DNA of 64,000 nt, from the NCBI GenBank assembly GCA_030770535.1, contig JASVEC010000040.1, positions 248,001 to 312,000 of the forward strand. The letters are read 5' to 3'. The notes under the pieces are model-generated. The model made no database searches. It was given only the letters and a program-made list of their open reading frames with translations, and was not told the DNA's origin. Made by a program: the position numbers and the translations under genes. Numbering within the stretch: position 1 is the first letter of the stretch; every line of letters begins with the position of its first letter. Source of the stretch: Batkoa obscura (taxonomy: Eukaryota; Entomophthoromycota; Entomophthoromycetes; Entomophthorales; Batkoaceae). Below are positions 46,251-56,993 of the stretch, piece after piece.

Positions 46251-47454
46251 ATGGCAAGAAAGGCTAACACTGACAACAAAAAGATAGCAAGTAAAGTTAG
46301 TACCGATAGTAAAAAGATGGGAAGAAAAGTTAATACTAATGATAAAAAGATGGGAAGAAAAGTTAACACTAATGATAAAAAGATGGGAAGAAAAGTTAAT
46401 ACTAATGATAAAAAGGAAGTAAGTGAAAACCTTACGCCAACGAAGAGCGGTAGACCATTGAGATCTAACTCAAGTCTTAAAAAAATTAATATTTTTGAGT
46501 TTGCGGAAATTGATGCTGAAGAAATGATAAAAATCGTTGAGGAATCTTATAATGGTAATTATTTTACTTAATTTTTAAATATTAATTAATTTATAAAAAA
46601 AGAATCCAGCAATGAAGAAGTTAAATTAGAAATAAAAGAAGAAAGGATTACTGAGAGCATACAAGATGAAAGTGGTATTCAAGAAACAAGGGTAGACAAA
46701 AATGAAGAAAATATTACTAAAGAGATAAAAACAGGTGATAGTACCAAAGAAAAAGCATTAGAAGAAATAGTACAGCAAGAAAATACGGAGGATGTAGAAA
46801 AGGAAAAAAGTAATAATCAAGAGAATGGAAATGGGAAAAAATGGGTACCTAGACGCCAATCAAAACGTTGTTGAAGAAAAAATAGCGGAGGGCACAAGAA
46901 AAGGAGAAAGCAGAATCCAAGGAAACATAAATGGGAAGACAGAACATTTTGATACTGAAGAAGAAATAACGGAAGATATAGAAAAAAGAGAAACCAAGAT
47001 ACAAGAGAGCGTGAGTGTAGAAGATGGGGATACAGAGGACAATCAAAGTAGCACTGAAGAAAAAATAGTAGAGGATACAGGAAAGGTTGAAAGTAAGGTA
47101 GAACATAATGAAAATGAAGAAAATGGAGATGTAGAGGCTAAGCAAAGTAATGGTGAAGAAAAAATAGCAGAGAAGCTTGAGCAAACTAACTTAAAAAGGT
47201 CTCGAGTAGAAGAAGAAGAAAAAGAAGAAGAAAAAGAAAAAGGAGAAATTATAGCTAAAAGGATACGAGTATTACAGCACGAATGTCCATGTACTAATTC
47301 ACCTTCAAAGATACATGTTTACCAGCCATTAGATGAAGGCCATTTCACTTATTATGAACAGTTTATTCGGACTTTAAATCGGATTGCATTTAAAATTCCA
47401 CCTAGATTAAGATGCATTTATTGTGGTCATTCTTATCAAAAAAAATTCTTTTAA
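46251..47454 (+). CDS. Lys/Glu-rich repeat protein with Cys-rich C-terminus
   Basis: Exon 1 is 46251-46554. After an intron (46555-46602), exon 2 reads to about 46835 and then continues in another frame to 47454, because the A6 run at 46836-46841 contains one base too many for the frame. The N-terminus has an 11-residue repeat (KMGRKVNTNDK, three near-exact copies with 33 bp DNA units at about 46311-46412). The middle is acidic with loose repeats around EEKIAE/EEKIVED. The last 65 residues are different: HECPC...CIYCGHSY, with paired cysteines that may bind zinc. Fast-evolving and likely nuclear or cytosolic. I recognise no family. The shift may be an assembly error or a recent break. Confidence 0.55.
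46311..46412 (+). repeat. 33 bp in-frame tandem repeat
   Basis: Three units of the form AAAAAGATGGGAAGAAAAGT + TAAYACTAATGAT, almost identical. They code for the basic 11-residue repeat at the N-terminus of the Lys/Glu-rich protein. A fourth, more diverged unit precedes them. Confidence 0.85.
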
Positions 47455-48237
47455 ATCTTTAATCCTTTAAATAAATAATGATATTTTTTTAGTTGAATTT
47501 TTTATAGCTTTTAAAAGTAATATTTAAAGTTACTTAAGTTCTGACAATGAGTCAAATAGAAGTAGATCACTGCTAAATCCACTGCTAAATCACTTTCAAT
47601 GTGAATTGATAAAAAGTTGAAATGGTTATTGTATATTGTTAAGCCTTGTTATGTATTTCATAGAGTTTATTTAATCTTTTAAAATTTATTAGAAAGTAAC
47701 AAAAGTTGTTAAATAAAGTGAGTGTTGAAAATATTAAAATATCTTCCGTTTTTTATATTTTATAGTGTCTTTAAATACCGCTATTATTAAAGTTTCTGTG
47801 TAGACTATTGATTTAGTATCACTGATCAATAAAAGGAAAAAGCATGAAAAAATTTAATGAAATATCAAAGCGTTTCTTTAATATCCAGCTTTCATACAAC
47901 TTGCCAGTGATTGTACTATTGGAACAATAAATGAGGGTGTTTTTTTTGGCTTCATCACTTTTTCCATCTCTTAAGTACTGTTTGAGTGGAAAAATTGTCA
48001 GTAAAATTCTTAAACACAAAATACACCCTCAATATAAAATATGAAGAATAAAATAATTAAAAATAGCTTATTGTACTTTAAATTCTTAACTATTGAGCTA
48101 TTTTAATAACAATAATAGAACCACAAACTATAATACAACCAACCAGAAGATCACTTAACTTAGAGAATGATAAAACTTGAATTTTTTTTGTAACTTGATA
48201 TCTTTATCTTCCATAGAAAAAAAACAGATACCGCTTA
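47455..48237. other. Intergenic with a MITE
   Basis: About 780 bp between the Glu-rich gene and tRNA-Val. A 29-bp piece has the word CACTGCTAAATC twice in tandem near 47567-47592. MITE copy 16 lies at 47929. Confidence 0.45.
47929..48035 (-). repeat. MITE-like element copy 16
   Basis: Reverse copy: AATGAGGGTGTTTTTTTTGG to AAAATACACCCTCAATAT. It lies about 200 bp from tRNA-Val. Confidence 0.85.
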
Positions 48238-48310
48238 TGTCCCAATCCAGGTTCGAACTGGAGACCTCTTCCGTGTGAAGGAAGCGTGATAACCACTACA
48301 CTATTGAGAC
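48238..48310 (-). tRNA. tRNA-Val (anticodon CAC)
   Basis: A 73-nt cloverleaf on the minus strand. Acceptor GTCTCAA/TTGGGAC, D arm TAGTGTAGTGGTTATCA, anticodon stem CTTCC/GGAAG around TTCACAC (anticodon CAC), T arm CCAGTTCGAACCTGG, discriminator A. The body closely follows the eukaryotic tRNA-Val pattern. No intron. Confidence 0.95.
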
Positions 48311-48642
48311 TATAGGTTGACGTAACTTGATATTTTAACATATTAAATATCCCAAACAATTTTAATTATCAAATCCTGTATAACATGGTTCCTACATTAT
48401 CAGTATAGGTATCAAAATCAATAAAGATGATTCAAAAACTTATTGAACTACTTTGCTATTAAACATACAAATTTGCTAGTGTTCTTTTTAATTAACTTAA
48501 GGTACTATAATTTAAAGATTACATCATAGTGACTATAAATATCGATTTTATCAGAACAAAAATTAAACTCCAAAATCAAAAAGTTCAGAAATCAAAAATT
48601 TATCTTTTCATTTGCAAAAAGCTTCTTTTTTTACTAAAAAGG
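48311..48642. other. Promoter region of the PMT gene
   Basis: About 330 bp. The frame upstream of the chosen ATG is open for 38 codons but has no ATG, so it is taken as 5' leader. Confidence 0.4.
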
Positions 48643-51600
48643 ATGAATAATCAATTACAAAAGAGACGAACCGGTCAAAATACTACTGAGGATCACCATA
48701 CTAGTTTGGAATTGAATTATACTGGCGAAGATAAAGGAGATGTGGATTATGATTATGATAAAGTTAAATCGGAAGTAAAATTTAATGATAAGTTTTTAAA
48801 ACCTGAACTTTCACTAAAGGAAGAGGATAACTTTAAATTCAGAAACAACAGAGTAAGCGTTTGTTTTATTGATCACAGAGAAATTTGAGTTCCTAAATGA
48901 CAATACTAATATTGTTCTCATTTATTTAGTATGTTCAATTTTATATTAAAAATAAATTAAATATATGGTTAACAATATTGACATTATTATCCATGTTTAC
49001 TCGTTATTATCGTATTGGAGCAGCAAATAAACCTATTTGGGATGAAGTAAAACTTTTATGAATTGAACAATTTTATAACATGACTAACAATTTAACTTAT
49101 GCAATCAGGTACATTTTGGCAAAGTAAGTTTATGTATAATATACAAAATAAAACCCATTAACAAATAACTTTAAAGTTTGGTTCTCATTATTTACGAGGT
49201 ACTTTTTACCATGATGTGCACCCGCCATTAGGTAAAATGCTAGTTGGCGTTGGAGGTAAAATTGCAGGTTATGATGGTACATTTAAATTTGAAGGTGGAA
49301 ATTATCCAGAAGGTATGAATTATACGTTTATGAGATGGTTTCACGCCAACTTTGGCGTTGCTTTGGTTCCACTAAGTTTTCTTACTGCCAAGAAATTGAA
49401 TATGTCCGATAATGCAGCTCTATTAGCTGCATCGATGGTGTTATTTGGTAATTAAAATGAGAAAAGAGGCTTGCTAAAGATGTATATTAATGGCATTTTT
49501 TTTAGATAATGGATTGACTGTTATTTCTAGATTTATTTTATTGGATTCTATGTTATTGTGTTTTATTGCTATGTCATTATACTATTTTGTTGCTTTTCAT
49601 GCCTGCCAGAAAAAGTGAGTGAAATGGCTTTATTTATTTGGATTTAATGATTTAATAATTGTTCTTTAGTCCATTTACTAGAGACTGGTATTATAATTTA
49701 ATTATGTTGGGTATTTCTTTGGGTTTGGCGTCAAGGTATAGATATATATAAATTTGTATTATTTATAATATTAAGGATTTTATAGTGTTAAATGGATTGG
49801 ATTTTTTGCTGTGGCATTAGTCGGATTAGTAAGAGTTAATTTGAATTTAAATTAATAATGTAATAATTTATATTTAATAGTATACAATTGAAAGTTTATA
49901 TCAATTATTAAGTGAACCTAATTTTAGTTGGGTAGGTTGCATTAAAATTGTATTATACTAATAATTATAATACTTAAATTCAATTTAATTATAGTATGTT
50001 TATGCTAAACATTGGATAACTAGAGCATTTGGACTAATATTTATGCCCGTCTTTGTTTATTTATTATGTTTTAAAATTCACTTTAAAATCTTAAATAATT
50101 CTGGACCTGGAGATGCTACTATGGATACTTTATTTCAAGCTAGATTAAATCGAAATGAATTATGGAAATCACCACCAGGTAATTAAGTTGTTTTATAAAT
50201 TAATTAAAATATTAAATTCAATATTATTCTATTGTAATTAGAATTAGTATTTATGGGTAATGCTACTATAAGATCAGGGAGTTTAGATGGTGGTTTATTA
50301 CATAGTCATCCTCACAATTATCCAGAAGGCAGTAAAGAACAACAAATTACTTGCTATGGCCATAAAGATAGTAATAATGATTGGACAATCAAACATGCTT
50401 TTGATGATCTATTTAACACAACGGAAAATAATGAAGTTACTGTTGATGCTAATACTATAAAAGTAAGCTATTTTATATGTATTATATAATATGGATACGT
50501 ATATTAAATAAGTACTTAGGAAATTAATCCAAAGGTAGTCAGAAGTGGCAATTTAATTAAATTATACCATGTTGAAACAAAAAAAAACTTAAGAGTCCAA
50601 AAAGATCATGACGCTATTATAACTGGAAAAAGAGCATATGAAGTAAGTGCTTCAGGGGATGCAAAAACATTCAATAAATATGAGATATGGAAAATAGAAA
50701 TATATGATGATTTATTAGATTCAAATAAACCAGGTGTTATACAAACATTAAGTACTCGATTTCAACTAAGAAATCCAGAATTAGATTGCTTATTAGCTAA
50801 AGATTTTACAACTCTACCTGATTGGGGTTATTCCCAATCCGAAGTTTATTGTGTTAAAGATGGCAAATCTAAAAATGAAGAAACTTTATGGAATATTGAA
50901 TCATTAAGTTATGAAGGATGTAAGTCAAAATAGCCAGTTTAAAATTTAATTCTAACTTTATTAAATATTATTCTATTTTATAGTACCCCCAGCTGAAAAA
51001 AGGAAATTACCTGAAACTTTTTATAGAGATTTTATAAGATTAAATAGAGCTATGTGGTCTACAAATAATGCCTTGACACCAGATGAAGATAAATTCGATC
51101 ATTTAACATCTCATGCTTTAGATTGGCCATTAATGAGAAGAGGAATCCGAATGTGTGGTTGGGGAGATAATGAAATTAAATTTTATATGTTAGGTAATCC
51201 ATTAGTTTGGTGGGGTTCAACCTTTGGACTTTTGTTGTTTGTAGGACTTACTGGATATTATTGTATTAGAATGAAAAGAAATATTAAAGAATGGGTGAAA
51301 GGTAAGTGGAAGTTAGAAATTATTATTATTATTATTATTATAAAAAATATACATTAAATATTAATTTTTTATAGATGATTGGGAAAATTATATATTTGCA
51401 TTTAAAGCTATTGTAGGTGGATGGCTATTACAATATTTACCGTTTTTTTTAATGGGAAGAGTATTATATGTTCATCATTATTTTCCATCACTTTATATAG
51501 CTTGTTTAGCATTACCATATACATTAGATTTATTAGTTCAAAACAAAACTAACAATTTTAAAAACAAGCTATTTTTTTCAATAATAATAATGATTTGTCT

Positions 51601-51715
51601 CACTTTTATTTACTTTGCTCCAATGACTTTTGGAATGACATTTCCATCTGAAGAATTTAAATCTAGAAACTGGTTAAAAACTTGGCATCTTTTTGGAGCT
51701 AAAGAAGATGAATAA
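48643..51715 (+). CDS. PMT2: Dolichyl-phosphate-mannose protein O-mannosyltransferase, Pmt2 type
   Basis: Thirteen exons: 48643-48852, 48930-49046, 49109-49123, 49177-49447, 49506-49614, 49670-49735, 49786-49828, 49881-49931, 49995-50178, 50242-50462, 50520-50919, 50984-51301, 51375-51715. These give 781 residues with every phase matching. Exon 3 is only 15 nt (VHFGK), yet it is needed for the luminal loop reading KPIWDE-VHFGK-FGSHYLRG. The protein is a polytopic ER membrane enzyme. Loop 1 has YHDVHPPLGKML (the conserved Asp-Glu catalytic area). A central MIR region has LLHSHPHNYPEGSKEQQ, ITCYGHKD and EVYCVKDG. The last exons hold C-terminal helices with GRVLYVHHYFPSL. It attaches the first mannose to Ser/Thr of secretory proteins. 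The MIR sequence resembles Pmt2 more than Pmt1 or Pmt4. Confidence 0.93.
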
Positions 51716-51831
51716 ATAAAATTAATGTTTAACATATTAAATATTGTTATAATAAAATAAACAATTTAAAATAAAATCAAAATTTTATAAAAATATACTT
51801 TCATTTAATAAAATTTAAAGTAATTTCAAAT

Positions 51832-52910
51832 TCAAGCTTCAATCTTTTCTGTTTCTAAAGCATCCTTATATAACTCAAGTAATTCCTTAATTTCACTAGG
51901 TGAATAAATTTGATATTTAGGTTTACCATCTACTAATTTTAAAGTAGCAAATTCAACTAGATTCAAAGAAAAATCAAATTAATTTTTAGAACCAAAAGTA
52001 ATTTCTAATAAAAAAAACTTACGAGTTTCTTCAGTTAAATTAGCAGTATCCATAGTTTTTGATAACACTTTAATTGTCATTTCTAATGCTTGATCAATAT
52101 TTAATTCTTCTTTGTATTCTTGCTTAAGAACGGACTGAGCAGATGAAAAATTAGCCCCAATACAAGTAGCTTTCCAACCCCCATAATTACCACTAGGATC
52201 ACTATGATATAATTGAAATCCATGGGAATCATCATATCCAGCGTACAAAATGGAAACACCATATGGTCTTAAACCTAATTAAAAAATTAATTTATTATTA
52301 TTAATTTATTATTATTAATTTATTATTGAAATAAAAAAAGAAACTTAACTTACCACCAAATTGAGTATAAGCTTGTTTAGAATCAGATAACCTTTTTACT
52401 AATGATTCAATAGGTATATCCGTACCATAATTCATTAAATAAGATTGAGCATATTGACGTGCTGAATTTACTAGAATATTAGCATCACTGGTTAATCCAG
52501 CAACAGCACAAACTATATTACTATATCATTTAAAAAAAATACATTAGTACCAATTAATTAATTATTCTTATTATTTTTTAACATAATATTGAAGAATAAA
52601 TTTAGTTTTAAACTTACTCATTAATAATATATAATTTCTCAGTGGATTTATCCGTTTCTAATAAACTAGAAACTACTTTTTTTTCAGCTGCAATAACTAC
52701 ACCATCACTAGCTAAAATTCCTAAACAAGTACCAGCATGAGAAATGGCTTCCATAGCATATTCTACTTGAAATAAACGACCTAGATGGGAAATAAAAAGA
52801 ATTTCAATTTTAATTTAATATGATTTTGATAATGACATCTTAATGATATAAAAAAGTAATTTACCTTCTGGCGAAAACATAGTGGTTCGAGAATCATATC
52901 GACGTGACAT
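51832..52910 (-). CDS. PRE9: 20S proteasome subunit alpha-3 (PSMA4/Pre9)
   Basis: Five exons, 52865-52910, 52618-52780, 52354-52520, 52023-52274 and 51832-51956, give 250 residues with all phases matching. The start [20 protein letters not shown] is the alpha-type N-terminus with the subunit-specific [58 protein letters not shown] and the [16 protein letters not shown] block follow. That block is typical of alpha-3. The subunit forms part of the alpha ring of the 20S core and helps gate it. The 3' end converges with PMT2, with a 116 bp gap. Confidence 0.95.
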
Positions 52911-53087
52911 TTTGAATAAATTTGTTGTTTATATTGAAATTGAATATGAGTTTTGAGGTTTACTAGAAAAGTAAAAATAATATTAAGAAATTGTATAGTT
53001 ATTTTAGAGAAAGCTGAGTAAAGGAATTTGGAATATGACGTTGTCACTCAAGATCAAAATTTAATGATTGACCAATAAGCTGAAGTT

Positions 53088-53110
53088 AACATTTTTTAAT
53101 AAAAAATGTT
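53088..53110. repeat. Perfect 10-bp hairpin
   Basis: AACATTTTTT, a 3-base loop AAT, then AAAAAATGTT. It lies 178 bp upstream of the proteasome gene start, and could be a divergent terminator-like or promoter element; role unknown. Confidence 0.45.
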
Positions 53111-53289
53111 GGATTGATCCAAAATATCAAGAATAGAATGATAATTGATGCTATTTTGAATATTAATATAATAAAATATTTTATTTTTGTTTTTGTTTTA
53201 TTTTATTTTGATCATTTTAAATAAAAACCTTGTTTATCTATTTAATTAATTGATTAAAAATCTTCAATAATAAACGTATTTAAATTTCA

Positions 53290-53395
53290 TATATGGAGAT
53301 GTTTTTTTAGTTTCATTACTTTTCTATTTTTTAAGGACTATTTGAGTAGAAAGATTGTTAGTAAAATTTTTAAACGAAAAAACATATCCTTATAT
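53290..53395 (-). repeat. MITE-like element copy 17
   Basis: Reverse copy: ATATGGAGATGTTTTTTTAG to AAAAACATATCCTTATAT. Its end lies 67 bp before the ATG of the unknown 11-exon gene. Confidence 0.85.
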
Positions 53396-53462
53396 TTAAA
53401 AAAATACATAGCTCTTTTTAATTACGATTTTAGCTTGTTTTTATCATTTTTTATACTCTAAA

Positions 53463-55387
53463 ATGGATCTCAATAATCCATTATTATTACAACTTATTGA
53501 ATTATTAAATCAAATTGAATTAAATCAACAAACAAAATTAGATCCTGATAAATTAAAGTGTTACAATAGATATCATGAAGATATTAAAAAAGGTTTGAAA
53601 GTAATATTTACGATAAGGCTAATAAATAATATTTAATAATTTAGAATTAATAATAAAAAAACAAAAATCAGTTGAAGAAGAATTAATTTTATTTATATTA
53701 AACAATAAATTATATGAAACAGAGGAATTGGAGGTTATGCTCATGGTATGTTATGTTACTATTAATAGTATTTGAGATTATTTAAAGTTCATTATTTTTT
53801 TAATAGGATAATTTATCGTTGATATTAGTTATATTAAAAATGGAATTAAACTTAGTCATTAATCACATAAATTATTGTAATGTATTATATTTACTTTGTT
53901 ACATTAAAAATGAAAAGAATGAAAGTAAGTTAAATTACTGATTTATTCTATATTAAATAATAATACATTATTTTTATTTATTTTATTATAGAAATATTTA
54001 AAAAAAAGATTATAACATATTTAATTGATTTACTACTTCAAAAAAGTAATAATCCTTATCAACGACAATTTGGAATAATAACATTAATGTTTATGTATCA
54101 ATGTAATTCTTCATTTTTAAAAGAATATGTAGATGATGAATTTATTATTCAACTTAAAAAAGTAAATTATTAATTTAATAGTTTAATAATTTAATATTAA
54201 TTAGACTGTTTTTATATAGATTTACAAACAAGAAGAAGGATTAATAGAATTGAAGCAATTAATTATAGATTTTGGTAGAATGTCAGAATATATTGAGTTT
54301 TATACAGATTCAATCGGTATGAAAGTAATAGATTATTTAGACGTTTTAAATAAATTAATTATAAATAATAACAATTCATTATTTTTAACAAATGATATTA
54401 AAAAGGTATAATTAATGATATTTCAAATTCCAATTATTGTTTATGTTTAATTCAATAGTTTATTGAAAAAATAAATGAAGATCAATATAAAAATAGAATA
54501 TATGAATGGATAATATTTATGTAATAATCTAACATATTAAAATTATAATATATTAATTATAATATATATATATATTATTAGGATGAAATTAAAATTAATA
54601 GAATTTCCAGGATTGTATGAAAATACTTGGTTTCAATTGAAAACTATGATGAAGTCAACGGAGTTAAAGGTAAGTTATAATTTATTATAAGTTTGTTTAT
54701 GATAGTCAAATTTATATTTACATTAATTGTAGTCAATTAATATTAATGAAGAATATATTCAACCCTTTCAATCTATTTATAGCCATTTTTTATATTGGTT
54801 AGAACAATGTGAAGAGTGGAATTTCAATGAAAAACAAAAGTTTATTAATGATAAAGTAAAAACTTATCTCTCAATATCTTATTAATTATTTTGTTAATTA
54901 TTTTATTAAAGCTATTGAATTTGAACCAAAAGTCCATTATTATTCCTAAAAATAGATTTTTGAAAGATAAAGATAATATTGAATTAGCTGCTTTTTTGTT
55001 ACCTTTAGAGTAAGTTGATTATATAATCTAATTTTTTATTTATTTAAATATTAATTAACATTAGTCTAGGAATAAGATTTTTTCTTTGTTATATTGATGG
55101 ACTAATAGAATTATATAATGAAAATGATAAAGAGATTAGAGTAAATTTAGAATTATTATATTATAATTTAGATGTAATGTTTAATAAAAACTAATATTTA
55201 GAATTTATTACTTGAAAGTATAAAAAAATTAATAATATTGGAAAAAAGATATAATGAATTATTAATACTTTGTATAACAAGTATTAAATCCAAAGACAAA
55301 TCAAATAAATTTTACATTGATTATAATGCAATGAAGAAAAATATTGAAAATAATCAAAAAGAACCAGTTTTTACTATTGAAAAATAA
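53463..55387 (+). CDS. Unrecognised helical protein, eleven exons
   Basis: Exons 53463-53592, 53645-53745, 53807-53924, 53992-54161, 54220-54405, 54459-54520, 54582-54669, 54733-54855, 54912-55009, 55065-55173 and 55202-55387 join to 456 codons with no internal stop, so a real gene is likely. The product is rich in Leu, Ile, Lys and Asn, with alternating helical segments (LLLQLIELLNQIELN; RQFGIITLMFMYQC; MKVIDYLDVLNKLII), suggestive of an ARM/HEAT-like all-helical fold. No signal peptide or catalytic motif is visible. The first donor (GTTTGA) is weak but needed for phase, and the last intron is only 28 nt. I do not recognise a family. Confidence 0.65.
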
Positions 55388-55460
55388 AATCAGTTCATTT
55401 GTATTATTTAAAATTAGAAACTTAAAATCAATATTTGATTTTATTAATTATTTAATTTTA

Positions 55461-56540
55461 CTACTCTAAGTAATTTTTAATATCTAATATTTTTTGATAA
55501 GTATTATTATTAGAATCTAATTCTAAAAATGTAATATTAGTTTGATCTACAATTGCAATTAATACAGGTATTGAATTAAATTGTTCATTTAATAATGAAA
55601 TATTAGACAAGTTAAATGTATTGTCTTCTATTCTGTAATTAATAATATATATTATTATTGTTATGCATTAGTATTATTATTTAAATAATCAATTAATTTA
55701 ATTACCTAACAATAGTTAAATATTTATAACATTCACCTGGATTTTTTGATTTAAATTGATGATTGGGTTGCCATAGTTGATATTGAGGTAAATGATTAAA
55801 ATTAGTTAATTTATAATTAGGAGTTATGTCTATTGTATTATTTAGTTTTAAATTATTATAAATTCTATCTATAAATATTAATATTATTAATCTATTTTTA
55901 TATATTATATATTATATATTATTGTAATTTACCAAATCCAATTAATTTTGATGCTGGTATTAATTGATTTTTGATCACTGTTAATTTCTCTTCTCTATCT
56001 ACTGAATTTTTCAATATATTTATTTTATTTGTATGATCTATATCAAATATCAATAAATAAAAACTCAATAATTTATGATATCTATAATCTATTACCACTT
56101 CTAATTAATATATATCCTAATCTTTTTAAATGACTATAAACCTAAATAAAATATTAATTTAATTACTTAGCATATACATATTTGATTTCATTTTCAATTT
56201 CACTTTAAATTCTATTTACCTGATAAATGTGTAACTCTAATCCTTCATTCAAAATAGTAACATAAACATCTTTTAATTCCATTTCCTTTATCTCCTCCTC
56301 ATTTATTCTCATAATAATCTCTTTATCTATCAGTCCATCCCATTCCTTAATATTTTTAAAAACAAGCATTGCTCCACGATCACATAAAAATAAGACTTCT
56401 TCTGGATATAAATAATACTGTTGTTTTTTATAAAAACCCATTCCAGTCATATAATTCCCTTTCTTTTTAATTACCAAAGCTAAATTGAGGGTAGAATTCC
56501 AAATACTAATACTCTTATTATTGAGATGACATACTGACAT
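55461..56540 (-). CDS. SEN54: tRNA-splicing endonuclease subunit Sen54
   Basis: Five exons, 56220-56540, 56096-56141, 55933-56037, 55706-55868 and 55461-55632, give 268 residues with agreeing phases. The family signature YYLYPEEVLFLCDRGAMLVF lies near residue 43. Then VYSHLKRLGYILIR continues across the splice as in Sen54. The C-terminal part carries PQYQLWQPN then QFKSKNPGE and ends with PVLIAIVDQTNITFLEL, the usual Sen54 tail. The subunit is structural: it partners Sen2, Sen15 and Sen34 to cut introns from pre-tRNAs. At 268 residues it is shorter than yeast Sen54 (467). It converges with the upstream helical gene, with only 73 bp between stops. Confidence 0.85.
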
Positions 56541-56993
56541 TTTTTTATTTTTAAAAAGTGAAATTGAATTTTAAACTTAATTTAGTAATTTTGATAGAAA
56601 TTTTCAACCCATTAGTTCAAAGTCCGGTTACATCCTAAAAATAAGTACTTTATTCTTAATATTTTTAAAATAAGTTGATTTATAAATATATAACATTATT
56701 ATTCTTATTATTCTTTGAGTTATTATCCCTTCAAAACATTATTTGCTACTATAAAATTGTCCATTAAGTACTTATATAGAACATATGGAAAATTGAATTT
56801 TATTTCAACCATTGAAATTACCCCTAATTTTATTGGCTTATCTTTAATGAAACCCAATAAATTGAGCATTTTAGAAAGTATTAAGATTTGAGATTTCAAA
56901 CGTAATAGCAAAAAACTAATAATAAAGTTTTTTTTTATTAATATTGAATTTTTTTATCCGTTTTAGTAATTAAATTAACGTAGCATTACAAGC
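56541..56993. other. Divergent promoter region SEN54 / HOOK
   Basis: About 450 bp between two genes facing away from each other. No distinct motif; a 62-codon minus-strand frame at 56723-56911 lacks support. Confidence 0.45.

Larger units (their letters stand above)
52911..53462. other. Divergent promoter region with hairpin and MITE
   Basis: 550 bp between the proteasome gene and an unknown gene, transcribed away from each other. A CCAAT box (TTGACCAATAAG, about 53070) lies about 160 bp upstream of PRE9. A perfect hairpin and MITE copy 17 follow. Confidence 0.5.

Noticed and set aside
46836-46841. Programmed ribosomal frameshift at the A6 run of the Glu-rich gene
   Set aside because: The required change is +1 (or -2), not the -1 typical for A-rich slippery heptamers, and no downstream structure stands out. 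A one-base indel explains it more simply.
46849-47184. Long minus-strand frame opposite the Glu-rich gene
   Set aside because: It is the antisense of a GAA/GAG-rich repeat (giving Phe/Leu-rich shadow); no start context or family.
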